This document shows positions 35,322 to 44,000 of a stretch of DNA of 64,000 bases, piece after piece. Origin of the DNA: Candidatus Nitrosotalea bavarica (lineage in GTDB: Archaea; Thermoproteota; Nitrososphaeria; Nitrososphaerales; Nitrosopumilaceae). The position numbers and the translations under genes were made by a program. The stretch is taken from positions 48,427-112,426 of the forward strand of contig NZ_FUYK01000009.1 of NCBI RefSeq assembly GCF_900167955.1, given 5' to 3'. Within the stretch, counting starts at the first letter, position 1. Each line of letters opens with the position of its first letter. Under the pieces are notes generated by a model. The model had not been told where the DNA came from, did no database searches, and saw nothing but the letters and a program-made list of their open reading frames with translations.

Positions 35322-36655
35322 CGAATTTTTATGTAATCATAGCCGCCATGCTTGCTTTCAAAGCAATAACGAACTTTCTGAAAGTCTTTTCTAAATTTCT
35401 TGACCTGTGTTGCTATCTTTTTCTTGTCTTTTTTATCTATTACAACCTTTTTGATAAATTCGGCAACTTCTTCCATATCTGATTCTTTCATACCAAGACG
35501 CGTCAGCTCTGCAACACCAAGTCTCATTCCACCTGGATGGAAGTAATTGCGTCCAGCTTTGATATCTCCTGGTATGAGTTGCCTGTTTACGATAATGTTT
35601 GCTTTTTCAAGATCTGCCTCAATTGTTCCACCATCACCAAATGAAAGTACATTTACTACTATCTGGTGAGATTTTGTAAATCCACGTTTTTCGCCAAGTA
35701 CTGAAAAACCAAATGAGTGAAGAGCCTCTGCAAGCGCTTTTGCATTCTTAATTACCTGTACTGCATATTTTTTACCAAATTCTAACATCTCTGCATAAGC
35801 AATGGCCTTTCCTGCCATGTGATGTAGGTGATGATTACTAGTCATTCCTGGAAATGTTGCCTTTTTAATACTTTCACCATATTTTTCAAATGAGCAAATC
35901 ATTCCACCCTGTGGACCAAACAAAGTCTTATGTGTACTCATTGTCATTGCATCTGCTCCTTCTCTTAGAGGATCTTGGAATTGTCCACCTGCAATAAGAC
36001 CTGCAACATGTGCACCATCATAATTGACAAACATATTATAGCCTTTTAGAAAATCTGCAAGTTCTTTTACTGGGTGTGGAAACAAAAAGACTGAACCGCC
36101 AAACATTGCTAATTTAGGAATTCTTCCAGCCTTTTCAAGTTCTTGTACTTTTTGTTTTGTCTTGTCAACATCAATTGTCATCTCTTCAACATCAAATGGA
36201 TAGAACTCAATGTCTAATCCATGAACAAGACCTGCAGTACCTGAATGTTCTTTCTTACCATGGGATATGTGACCACCTGATGGAATTGAGGGAGCAAGCA
36301 TTACATCTCCTGGATTTGAAAATGCTGAATAGATGGCTAGATTTGCAACAACACCTGAAATTGGTCTTACATCAACAAATTCTGCCTTGAATAGTTTTTT
36401 TGCTAATTCCATGCACTTGAATTCTACTTTATCAATGTAGGTACAGCCAGCATAAACTCGTTCACCTGGCCAACCTTCTGCATATCTGTTAGCAAAGTCA
36501 GAAACTGTTGCCTCACGGACTGCGGGACTTGTAACATTCTCACTTGCAATTAGAGGAATAGAATCTGCAAACCATTGATTATGAGTCTTGAGCAAAGAAA
36601 GTACTTCGTCGTAAGATGATCGTGGTGAAGAACGAGACATGTCTAGTTTAAACAT
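35318..36655 (-). CDS. glyA: Serine hydroxymethyltransferase
   Basis: About 445 residues of a PLP enzyme that interconverts serine and glycine and charges a pterin C1 carrier. The Schiff-base Lys is in MSTHKTLFGPQGG. The N-terminal IPLIASENV loop, GHISHGKKEHSG and the C-terminal PGGMRLGVAELTRLG complete the fold. The 486-residue frame from 36778 runs through the divergent thermosome promoter, so I choose ATG 36655 (or 36640). The 3' end overlaps DP2 by 4 bp. In this lineage the pterin is likely a methanopterin-like carrier. Confidence 0.92.
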   Translation of the reverse strand: MFKLDMSRSSPRSSYDEVLSLLKTHNQWFADSIPLIASENVTSPAVREATVSDFANRYAEGWPGERVYAGCTYIDKVEFKCMELAKKLFKAEFVDVRPISGVVANLAIYSAFSNPGDVMLAPSIPSGGHISHGKKEHSGTAGLVHGLDIEFYPFDVEEMTIDVDKTKQKVQELEKAGRIPKLAMFGGSVFLFPHPVKELADFLKGYNMFVNYDGAHVAGLIAGGQFQDPLREGADAMTMSTHKTLFGPQGGMICSFEKYGESIKKATFPGMTSNHHLHHMAGKAIAYAEMLEFGKKYAVQVIKNAKALAEALHSFGFSVLGEKRGFTKSHQIVVNVLSFGDGGTIEADLEKANIIVNRQLIPGDIKAGRNYFHPGGMRLGVAELTRLGMKESDMEEVAEFIKKVVIDKKDKKKIATQVKKFRKDFQKVRYCFESKHGGYDYIKIR

Positions 36656-36766
36656 TTTTCCTAATTTAAAAACATCGTTCAAAATTGGTTGAAAATTATC
36701 TATTTCAAGTGTAAATGCTTTTGATCTACATAAGACATAATAAGGGAAAATCGACCTCTTGCAAAT

Positions 36767-38461
36767 ATGTCTATTCAATCTTCTGCTGGCGGTATACCAG
36801 TTATTATTCTAAAAGACGGTGCTCAACAAACCAAAGGTCGTGACGCTCAGAAGAACAATATTGCTGCAGCAAAACTGATTGCTGAAATTGTTCATTCAAG
36901 TCTTGGCCCACGAGGAATGGATAAAATGCTTGTTGATTCCTTAGGTGATGTTACAATTACAAATGATGGTGCTACTATTCTAAAAGAAATTGATGTACAA
37001 CACCCAGCTGCAAAAATGCTTGTTGAGATCTCAAAAGCAACTGATAATGAAGTAGGTGACGGAACAACCTCCGCTGTAGTTCTTGCAGGTGCGTTATTAG
37101 AAAATGCCGAGTCTTTAATTTTACAAGATGTACATCCAACAATTGTCGTTGATGGTTATAGAAAAGCTGCCCAAAAAGCAGTAGAACTCTTAGAAAAGAT
37201 TGCTGATAAAGTATCTCCAACTGATAAAGACGTACTTGAAAGAATCGCAAGAACATCAATGCAGACAAAACTTGTTAGAAGAGATTCTGCAAATCTAGCT
37301 GATATGATTGTAAAATCTGTACTTGCAGTTGCTGAGAAAAAAGAAGTTGGTTATCTAGTCGATATTGATGATATTAAAGTAGAAAAGAAAGCTGGTGGTT
37401 CTATCAAGGACTCTTCTCTTACCAAAGGAATAATCCTTGACAAGGAAGTTGTTCACAGTGGAATGCCAAAGAGAATTGACAATGCAAAGATTGCACTAGT
37501 CAATAACGCACTTGAGATAGACAAAACCGAGTTTGATGCCAAGATAAACATCACAAATCCACAACAGATGAAATCATTTCTTGATGAAGAACAAAGAATG
37601 ATCAAAAGTATGGTAGACAAGGTAATTGCTTCAGGTGCAAATGTTTTGTTTTGCCAGAAAGGAATTGATGATATGGCGCAACATTATCTTGCAAAAGCAG
37701 GAATACTTACAGTAAGAAGAATTAAAGAAAGTGATATGACAAAACTTGCAAAAGCAACTGGAGCTAGAATGATAAGCAATCTTGATGATCTATTTGAAAA
37801 AGATCTTGGTTCTGCTGAAATAGTGGAAGAAAGAAAAATAGAAACTGATAAATGGACTTTCATTGAAGGCTGCAAACATCCAAAAGCAGTCACTCTTCTT
37901 CTAAGAGCCGGTTCTCAACGAGTAGTTGATGAAGTAGAAAGGTCAGTTCATGACGCATTAATGGTTGTAAAAGATGTAATGGAAAAACCATTCATAGTAG
38001 CAGGTGGAGGCGCTCCAGAAACTTATGCTGCAACAAAATTACGAGAGTGGGCAAAAACACTTGAAGGCAGAGAACAACTTGCAGTAGAAAAATTTGCAGA
38101 TTCTTTAGAAGTAATTCCAATTACACTTGCTGAGAATGCTGGAATGGATCCAATTGATACATTGGCATCATTACGTTCAAAACAACTCAAAGGAAACAAA
38201 TGGACAGGTATTGATGTTATGAAAGGTCAAGTTGCAAGTATGCATACTACTGATATCTTTGAACCACTTTCTGTCAAGATCCAAATAATTACATGCGCAA
38301 CTGAATCTGCATGTATGATATTAAGAATCGATGATGTTATTGCCACTGCAAAATCTGCAGGACCACCGCCAGGAGCTGAAGGCATGGGAGGAATGGGTGG
38401 TATGGGAGGCATGGGCGGAATGGGTGGTGGTATGGGCGGAATGCCACCAATGGATATGTAA
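36767..38461 (+). CDS. thsA: Thermosome (group II chaperonin) subunit
   Basis: A 564-residue subunit of the ATP-driven double-ring folding chamber. The equatorial domain has [15 protein letters not shown] at the start and [16 protein letters not shown] (about residue 90), the nucleotide-binding GDGTT loop. The C-terminus ends in a GGM-rich tail (several GGMGG units ending PPMDM), which is typical of thermosomes. A second subunit could be elsewhere. It is divergent from glyA, and its TATA-like stretch is near 36737. Confidence 0.96.
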   Translation: MSIQSSAGGIPVIILKDGAQQTKGRDAQKNNIAAAKLIAEIVHSSLGPRGMDKMLVDSLGDVTITNDGATILKEIDVQHPAAKMLVEISKATDNEVGDGTTSAVVLAGALLENAESLILQDVHPTIVVDGYRKAAQKAVELLEKIADKVSPTDKDVLERIARTSMQTKLVRRDSANLADMIVKSVLAVAEKKEVGYLVDIDDIKVEKKAGGSIKDSSLTKGIILDKEVVHSGMPKRIDNAKIALVNNALEIDKTEFDAKINITNPQQMKSFLDEEQRMIKSMVDKVIASGANVLFCQKGIDDMAQHYLAKAGILTVRRIKESDMTKLAKATGARMISNLDDLFEKDLGSAEIVEERKIETDKWTFIEGCKHPKAVTLLLRAGSQRVVDEVERSVHDALMVVKDVMEKPFIVAGGGAPETYAATKLREWAKTLEGREQLAVEKFADSLEVIPITLAENAGMDPIDTLASLRSKQLKGNKWTGIDVMKGQVASMHTTDIFEPLSVKIQIITCATESACMILRIDDVIATAKSAGPPPGAEGMGGMGGMGGMGGMGGGMGGMPPMDM

Positions 38462-38517
38462 TTAAAAAGTCCACATTTCTCTCAAAGGTTTATTTGACTA
38501 TTCTAGATAGGAATTCT

Positions 38518-38796
38518 ATGCAGTTAGGTGGAACTAAAATTCTAGCCGGTGCAAAATATGTTTATCTGGTAGCATTCTTTGCATTGCTTTCTGGAATGTT
38601 CTATCCTATAATCACTCACAGCAGCTGGGATATTGTAATTGTAGGAACTTTAATTCTCTTTGTAGGTCTTGCAGGAACTGTTTCTATCTATAAAGCAGCT
38701 ACTGCTGAAAAGCACAAGAAAGCCTATCTCATTATAGGTTTGGTTATAACTTCACTTGCATTGTTCCTTGTGTACGGTGCAATAGGAAAAGTCTAG
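38518..38796 (+). CDS. Small membrane protein (three helices)
   Basis: About 92 residues with three predicted transmembrane helices (starting KYVYLVAFFALLSGM, then IIVGTLILFVGLAG and KAYLIIGLVITSLALFLVYG). It has no catalytic motif I can identify. I choose ATG 38518 over TTG 38494, because the ATG version starts directly before the first helix. It is 57 bp downstream of the thermosome gene and may be co-transcribed with it. Function unknown. Confidence 0.55.
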   Translation: MQLGGTKILAGAKYVYLVAFFALLSGMFYPIITHSSWDIVIVGTLILFVGLAGTVSIYKAATAEKHKKAYLIIGLVITSLALFLVYGAIGKV

Positions 38797-40277
38797 ATAT
38801 CAAAATAAAGATAGAATTCATGTGGATGAGGTCTTATTGAAACCTCATGATCATCTGCTCTTTCTACCTCAATTAGTTTATCAAGCGTTTCATTTGAGAA
38901 AACTGGTGAGAGGAACTTTCTATCACCCTCTAATTCATCAAGCGCTTCTCCCAGAGTTGCAGGTAAATCTCTGATTCCTTTTGCAATTCGTTGGGCCTTA
39001 GTCATCTTGTAGATGTCTTCGTAAACTGGATCTCCAGGATCCATCTTCTTTTTGATCCCATCTAATCCTGCTGCTTGAACTGCCGCAAATACTAGATATG
39101 GGTTAGATGATGGATCAGGAGCTCTGAATTCAATTCTCTTAATCTTGGCATAATTTTCTCCCCTGAAATGGGAAGGAATTCTAATTATTGCAGATCTATT
39201 GCTTGCACTCCATGCAATATACACTGGAGCTTCATAACCTGGAACTAATCTGTGATAAGAGTTTGTTGTAGGTGCAACAATTGCAGACAATGCTCTTGCA
39301 TGATTCATAATTCCTCCACAATAGTATCTTGCTATTTGACTGACTTCTTCTTTGTCATCTTTATCAAAGAACATATTCTTATCACCTTTCCACAAGCTGA
39401 CATTAGTATGCATTCCAGAACCTGCATCCATTGAGATTGGCTTTGGCATCATGGTTGCAACTTTATCATACTTTTTGGCAATGTTTCTAATAACATACTT
39501 GTAAGTCTGAGCACCATCTGCAGAATTAGTTAGAGTATCATATCTGATATCAATCTCACATTGTCCTGCAGTAGCTACTTCATGATGATGATTGTCACAT
39601 AAAACTCCAAAATATTCGTTCAAGCACTCGACACAATCATTTCTAAATTCTGTTAAAGTATCAGATGGTGTACTTGGATAGTATCCTTTCTTCAATGCCA
39701 TTGGGTATCCTTTTCCATCTTGGCTCCACGGTGCCTCTTTGGATTCTATTGAATATGATTGGCCTTTGTAAGGAGTAAGTACATCCCAGTTAATTTTATC
39801 AAATACAAAAAATTCTACCTCTGGACCCCAGTAACTATTGTCAAATCCTTGAGTTTTTAGATATTTTTCTGTCTTTTGAGCAATACCTCTTGGGTCAGAT
39901 TCTAGTCTACCTTTATTTCTACTCCGGTATACATCACAAATCAATCTGGCCGTCTTTGAATTCTCCAACCAGGGAATTATTGCAAAAGTACTAGGATCCG
40001 GTTTTAAGACCATATCCGAGTCTTCTATTGATGCAAATCCTACAATTGAAGAACCATCTAGTTTTGGAAGCCCATCTTGCATTTGTTGAGGGGTAAATAA
40101 ATTTGCAGAAATTGTGGTATGATGGAATCTACCTCTAAGACCTGTAAATTGTAAATCTATGAATTTTATCTGATCATGCTTTATTTTTGAGAAAACATCT
40201 TCAGCAGAATAAGAAACTGGTACCGGTTCTCCACCAATCACTTTATATGGCAATTTTGCACCTTGATCATAACACAA
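38793..40277 (-). CDS. glnA: Glutamine synthetase
   Basis: A 494-residue type I glutamine synthetase that assimilates ammonia into glutamine using ATP, relevant to an ammonia oxidiser. Metal and substrate motifs are present: GPEVEFFVF (about residue 125), NHHHEVATAGQCEID, DAGSGMHTNVSLW and the RIEFRAPDPSSNPYL region. The annotated start is TTG 40277. A shared TATA-like stretch centred near 40289 would start transcription near 40264, so TTG 40253 or GTG 40241 is also likely. There is no visible adenylylation Tyr context to judge its regulation. Confidence 0.93.
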   Translation of the reverse strand: MCYDQGAKLPYKVIGGEPVPVSYSAEDVFSKIKHDQIKFIDLQFTGLRGRFHHTTISANLFTPQQMQDGLPKLDGSSIVGFASIEDSDMVLKPDPSTFAIIPWLENSKTARLICDVYRSRNKGRLESDPRGIAQKTEKYLKTQGFDNSYWGPEVEFFVFDKINWDVLTPYKGQSYSIESKEAPWSQDGKGYPMALKKGYYPSTPSDTLTEFRNDCVECLNEYFGVLCDNHHHEVATAGQCEIDIRYDTLTNSADGAQTYKYVIRNIAKKYDKVATMMPKPISMDAGSGMHTNVSLWKGDKNMFFDKDDKEEVSQIARYYCGGIMNHARALSAIVAPTTNSYHRLVPGYEAPVYIAWSASNRSAIIRIPSHFRGENYAKIKRIEFRAPDPSSNPYLVFAAVQAAGLDGIKKKMDPGDPVYEDIYKMTKAQRIAKGIRDLPATLGEALDELEGDRKFLSPVFSNETLDKLIEVERADDHEVSIRPHPHEFYLYFDI

Positions 40278-40306
40278 AGGGGTCTATGATTTAAGTATTG
40301 TTGGAT

Positions 40307-40867
40307 ATGGAAATGTCAGAAATAAAAATTGATGTAAATTCATTGTATGCAATTCTTCTTCGCGAAGTGGAAAACGATTCAGTTCAGGAGGTAGATCCTA
40401 ATCTGTATCATAACATTGCAGAATTTCTTGGTGACCTAAAAAATCATGATTATGACGGAATAGAATCAAAGATTACTGAATCATTAGTAAAAATGATAAC
40501 AGAAATGACTTCGATTCTTTTGAAGATCAGAATTGAAAAGGCAACATCTCTGGATGAAATTGATTATTCAAATTTACTTGATGAAGAGAGATTCATTTTA
40601 GATTCTGAAGATGAACTACGACAAAGAAAGGATACTATTCTCTCTGCAACATTAAATGGAAGATTAAAGCTTCTTGAGACAGTAGGACAAAATCACAGAG
40701 CTAGATCAATTGTAATTCGATTTCTCAAACCAATAGATCAGATAATGGGTACAGATTTGCAGACATACGGACCATTTGAATCAGAAGATGTTGCTACTTT
40801 ACCATTTGAGAATGCACGCTCGTTAATTGAAAAGAAAGTAGCAGTAAAGGTAAGCTGGGAAGACTAG
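40307..40867 (+). CDS. gins51: GINS complex subunit Gins51
   Basis: About 186 residues with the Psf1/Sld5-like archaeal GINS layout: a helical A domain (EVDPNLYHNIAEFL, then LLKIRIEKATS) and a C-terminal B domain (IVIRFLKPIDQIMGTDLQTYGPFESEDVATLPFENARSLI spread over strands). The YGPF..EDVATLP..NA..LI pattern is diagnostic. It is the archaeal replication-fork partner of MCM and RecJ/Cdc45. No gins23 is visible nearby, so a homotetramer is possible. ATG 40307 or 40313 is favoured over the TTG codons at 40298 and 40301. Confidence 0.8.
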   Translation: MEMSEIKIDVNSLYAILLREVENDSVQEVDPNLYHNIAEFLGDLKNHDYDGIESKITESLVKMITEMTSILLKIRIEKATSLDEIDYSNLLDEERFILDSEDELRQRKDTILSATLNGRLKLLETVGQNHRARSIVIRFLKPIDQIMGTDLQTYGPFESEDVATLPFENARSLIEKKVAVKVSWED

Positions 40868-40897
40868 AAATTAGACAACTTTCTATTGTGATATATC

Positions 40898-41173
40898 ATG
40901 CATAACGGAATAGATCTCGATGTATACTTTCTAATTATATTGTATCCTATTGCTGGATTATTTATAATAGAAATGATCTGGAGGGGAATCAAGATCATCC
41001 CAAATTGGATAAAACTCTTAACTCAGGCCGTGATGTGTGTAGGTTTTGGAATAGCATATCTTACAATGACTGTTGCTCATTGGCTAACAGCTGGGGTATT
41101 ACTTGCCTTGGCATTTGCTCTGTTTTATCAGGCAAAACTTTCAAAACTTAATCCTAAGAAAGTAATGTATTAA
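40898..41173 (+). CDS. Small membrane protein, 91 aa
   Basis: 91 residues with three hydrophobic helices (YFLIILYPIAGLFIIEMIW, LLTQAVMCVGFGIAYLTMTV and WLTAGVLLALAFALFYQA) and a basic C-terminal tail KLSKLNPKK. It has no motif I recognise. It follows gins51 by 30 bp on the same strand and meets the AN1-type zinc-finger gene end-to-end with a 4-bp overlap. The function is unknown. Confidence 0.55.
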   Translation: MHNGIDLDVYFLIILYPIAGLFIIEMIWRGIKIIPNWIKLLTQAVMCVGFGIAYLTMTVAHWLTAGVLLALAFALFYQAKLSKLNPKKVMY

Positions 41174-41394
41174 CTAAATTTACCAAAAATTCGCTTAATG
41201 AAACTCTGCCTACCAATTCCTTTTGTTCTTTGAATCTTTTTTTCTCCAAATTTCTTTGCTCTTATTTGGAATAACTTTACACATCTATGATCTTCTGGTA
41301 ACCTATGTTCTGCACAAAACTTGTCTTTACAATAATTGCATTCAAAAGGTAAATCTTGTTTTTTTCCACAATAGGCGCAGTCAAATTGTTCCAT
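41170..41394 (-). CDS. AN1-type zinc-finger protein
   Basis: A 74-residue protein whose first 40 residues form an AN1-like zinc finger: CAYC...CNYCKDKFCAEHRLPEDHRC, with Cys and His ligands in the C-x2-C...C-x2-C...C-x4-H...H-x-C pattern. A very basic C-terminal tail follows (KKFGEKKIQRTKG). Archaeal AN1 proteins are stress-linked in eukaryotes but poorly understood in archaea. It is transcribed away from the SDR gene. Confidence 0.85.
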   Translation of the reverse strand: MEQFDCAYCGKKQDLPFECNYCKDKFCAEHRLPEDHRCVKLFQIRAKKFGEKKIQRTKGIGRQSFIKRIFGKFS

Positions 41395-41511
41395 GATTAT
41401 AATTGATTAAGATACTAAATTAGTGTTCGTAAGAAAAATTACTTTCATAATGAGATATCAATTAACAAAACTTATTTACGCAAGACAGCAAGATGAAAAA
41501 TAGTTTTCAAT

Positions 41512-42252
41512 ATGATAAAAGGTCATGTAGCTGTAATAACGGGTGCTAGTAGCGGAATAGGATATGCTACTGCTCTTGCTATAGCAAAAGCAGGTGCAAA
41601 AGTTGTAGTTGGCGCTAGAAGAACTGAGAAATTAGAACAACTCAAAAAAGATATTGAGAAAATTGGAGGAGAATGCATTACAGTTTCATGTGATGTAACA
41701 AAACGCATTGATTGTGAAAATTTGATTAATGCTGCTATAAAAAAATGGAATAAGGTAGATATTCTAGTAAATAATGCGGGACTAATGCCTCTGAGTTTTG
41801 TAAAGAATCTCAAAGTAGATGAATGGGAACAAATGATTGATGTAAACATTAAAGGAGTAATGTATTGCACTTCATCTGCAATCCCTCATATGATCAAGCA
41901 AAACTCTGGTCATATTGTAAACATTTCATCGATTGCTGGAAAAGTAGTTTTTCCTGCAGGTAGTGTTTATTGTGCAACTAAATTTGCAGTATGGGCTTTT
42001 AGCGAAGGACTTAGACAAGAACTATCTGTTAGAAACAACATTCGAGTTACAACAATAGAACCAGGAATAGTAGATACTGAACTTACAAATACTATTACTG
42101 ACAAATCTCTTGAATCATTTGTGACACACTCAAAAGCAATTCAATCTCTTAAAGCTGAAGATATTGCAAATTCTATAATGTTTGCACTTGAATCTCCTCC
42201 TCACATGAATGTAAATGAAATTGCAATTAGACCTACTACACAAGAAAAGTAG
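41512..42252 (+). CDS. Short-chain dehydrogenase/reductase
   Basis: A 246-residue SDR oxidoreductase. The cofactor motif TGASSGIG is at residues 9-16, NNAG at about 86-89, and the catalytic YCATK (Y-x3-K) near 150. VVGARRTEK after the second strand has an Arg pair typical of an NADP(H) preference. The substrate is unknown. It is followed 15 bp later by a flavoprotein on the same strand, suggesting a two-gene redox unit. Confidence 0.88.
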   Translation: MIKGHVAVITGASSGIGYATALAIAKAGAKVVVGARRTEKLEQLKKDIEKIGGECITVSCDVTKRIDCENLINAAIKKWNKVDILVNNAGLMPLSFVKNLKVDEWEQMIDVNIKGVMYCTSSAIPHMIKQNSGHIVNISSIAGKVVFPAGSVYCATKFAVWAFSEGLRQELSVRNNIRVTTIEPGIVDTELTNTITDKSLESFVTHSKAIQSLKAEDIANSIMFALESPPHMNVNEIAIRPTTQEK

Positions 42253-42267
42253 TTTTGATACATTACC

Positions 42268-43410
42268 ATGAGACCAATTAATGTTATAATTCTAGGAGGA
42301 GGCTTTGGAGGTCTTGCTGCAGCAAACGAATTACGAGAGAATATTCCTCAAGATGTACGAATTATAATAATTGATAGAAAAGACTGGTTCATGATGGACC
42401 TTGTGAAACTTTGGATAATTAATGGTACAAGAGAATTTGAATTATCTAAAAGGCCACTAGAGAGTGTCACAAAGAAAGGTATTGAGTTTGTAAATGAAGA
42501 TGTAATGAAGATAGATCCAATTGGAAAATTAATCCGAACAAAATATAGACAATTTCATTATGATTTCTTGATAATAGCACTAGGTGTTGAACTTGCACCA
42601 GAGAAAATTCCAGGTCTTAAAGAAAACAGTCTCATTCTTTATGATATCAATGATGTCCCAAAAATTAGAGATACCCTAAGACAAATGAAATCAGGCAAGA
42701 TTGCAATTGCAATTACTGGTCTTCCATACAAGTGTCCCCCTGCTCCATTTGAAGCTGCTCTTCTGATCAGGTCTGTTCTTGAAGAAACAGGAGCAAGTGA
42801 TTCTGTTACAATTGATTTCTACAGCCCAACACCAATTACACTTCCTGCAGGAGGACCACAGGTAAGCGAAGAAATATTTCAAATCCTAAAATCCAAAAAG
42901 ATAGAGTTTCATGGAAATCACAAAACCGTAGCGGTTGAACCTAATAAAATAAAATTTGAAAATTCTGAGACAAGTTTTGATGTTTTGATTGCTGTTCCTC
43001 CCCATAAGGTTCCCTCAGTTGTAATAGAATCTGGCTTTGCAGAAAATGGAAAGTTTGTAGAGGTGACTAAAACTTGCGAAACAAAATATGAACGTGTATA
43101 CGCAATAGGAGATGTAAATCAAATAATGGTAACAGACAAGATTGCAGTGCCAAAAGCAGGAATTTTTGCTGAAGCAGAAGGAGTAACAGTTGCAAGAAAC
43201 ATCATTTCACAAATACAAAATGAATTGGAACGTGCAATCTTTGATGGAAAGGGGGGATGCTTTTTGGAAACTGGAAAAGGAACTGCTGGATATCTTCAAG
43301 TTGATATGTTTGCAACTCCAGATCCACTAACCCAATTACAATCTTCATCAACAGAACACTTTTCAGAAAAAGAAAAGTTTGAGCAAGAAAGATTGAAAAA
43401 ATGGCTTTAG
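42268..43410 (+). CDS. FAD/NAD(P)-dependent oxidoreductase, sulfide:quinone-reductase-like
   Basis: A 380-residue flavoprotein of the disulfide-reductase fold. The FAD motif GGGFGGLAAANEL is at the start (residue about 9), and the FAD-contact VYAIGDVNQI is near 275. The middle lacks a second classical GxGxxG fold; instead GLPYKCPPAPFEAA (about residue 150) resembles the Cys-containing substrate loop of the SQR/flavocytochrome-c family. Only one of the two active-site Cys residues of SQR (C156) is obvious, so sulfide oxidation is not assured. It is coupled to the SDR gene. Confidence 0.75.
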   Translation: MRPINVIILGGGFGGLAAANELRENIPQDVRIIIIDRKDWFMMDLVKLWIINGTREFELSKRPLESVTKKGIEFVNEDVMKIDPIGKLIRTKYRQFHYDFLIIALGVELAPEKIPGLKENSLILYDINDVPKIRDTLRQMKSGKIAIAITGLPYKCPPAPFEAALLIRSVLEETGASDSVTIDFYSPTPITLPAGGPQVSEEIFQILKSKKIEFHGNHKTVAVEPNKIKFENSETSFDVLIAVPPHKVPSVVIESGFAENGKFVEVTKTCETKYERVYAIGDVNQIMVTDKIAVPKAGIFAEAEGVTVARNIISQIQNELERAIFDGKGGCFLETGKGTAGYLQVDMFATPDPLTQLQSSSTEHFSEKEKFEQERLKKWL

Positions 43411-43449
43411 ATTTTCAATTTCAAAATTCTTTACTACAATTCAATCCCA

Positions 43450-43462
43450 CAATTTAATAATT
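43450..43462 (+). promoter_or_regulatory. TATA box of the tRNA-Pro gene
   Basis: AATTTAATAATT is centred about 28 bp before the mature 5' end of the tRNA, the spacing expected for archaeal TATA-directed transcription. Confidence 0.5.
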
Positions 43463-43484
43463 TCAACAATAGCCAGCACCTTGA

Positions 43485-43558
43485 GGGGCCGTAGTCTAGC
43501 TTGGTATGATACTAGCCTGGGGTGCTAGAGGTCGCCGGTTCAAGTCCGGCCGGCCCCA
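43485..43558 (+). tRNA. tRNA-Pro (anticodon GGG)
   Basis: A full cloverleaf is readable. The acceptor GGGGCCG pairs with CGGCCCC. The D arm follows. The anticodon stem is CTAGC/GCTAG with loop CTGGGGT, whose positions 34-36 are GGG. The T arm is GCCGG-TTCAAGT-CCGGC. Discriminator A is followed by genomic CCA at 43559-43561. There is no intron. It reads proline CCC/CCU codons. Confidence 0.96.
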
Positions 43559-43656
43559 CCATGAGACAAATCATGAGATTTTGTCATTATTTACAATCTA
43601 CTTACTAATGTCAATTTGTCAAGCCATTTTTTGTAGAATTATACATGTAACTAGTC

Positions 43657-43965
43657 ATGGGTAAAAGAAAATTCACTATTGACCTTGGTGATGAGAAAAT
43701 TGAGGTAGAAGGACATCAACACAAAAATGTTGCAATCAAATATCTCATGAAGCGACGAAGATCTCTTCTTATGACAAGAGACAAAGAAAAGGTAGAGAAA
43801 CTCTTTGAAGCTGTACCAAAAACAATTTCAATAGTGGGTGGTCACCTGATTAAATCTTACAAGATAAACTGGGAAAGAGAAGGAACAACAGAATTTGAAG
43901 GTTCTAGATTTGTCTTTACCTTAACTGATCTACCCGACAAATCTGTACAAATAGTTGCAAATTAA
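43657..43965 (+). CDS. Conserved hypothetical protein, 102 aa
   Basis: A small basic protein with the N-terminus MGKRKFTIDLGDEKIEVEG and an arginine-lysine-rich helix KYLMKRRRSLLMTRDKEKVEK, then beta strands with GSRFVFTLTDLPDKSVQIV. The basic patch suggests nucleic acid binding. I do not recognise the family. It lies downstream of tRNA-Pro on the same strand but 96 bp away, so independent transcription is likely. Confidence 0.5.
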   Translation: MGKRKFTIDLGDEKIEVEGHQHKNVAIKYLMKRRRSLLMTRDKEKVEKLFEAVPKTISIVGGHLIKSYKINWEREGTTEFEGSRFVFTLTDLPDKSVQIVAN

Positions 43966-44000
43966 TTTCCCATTTGAGCCTTTTTTGAATTAGAATTTTT

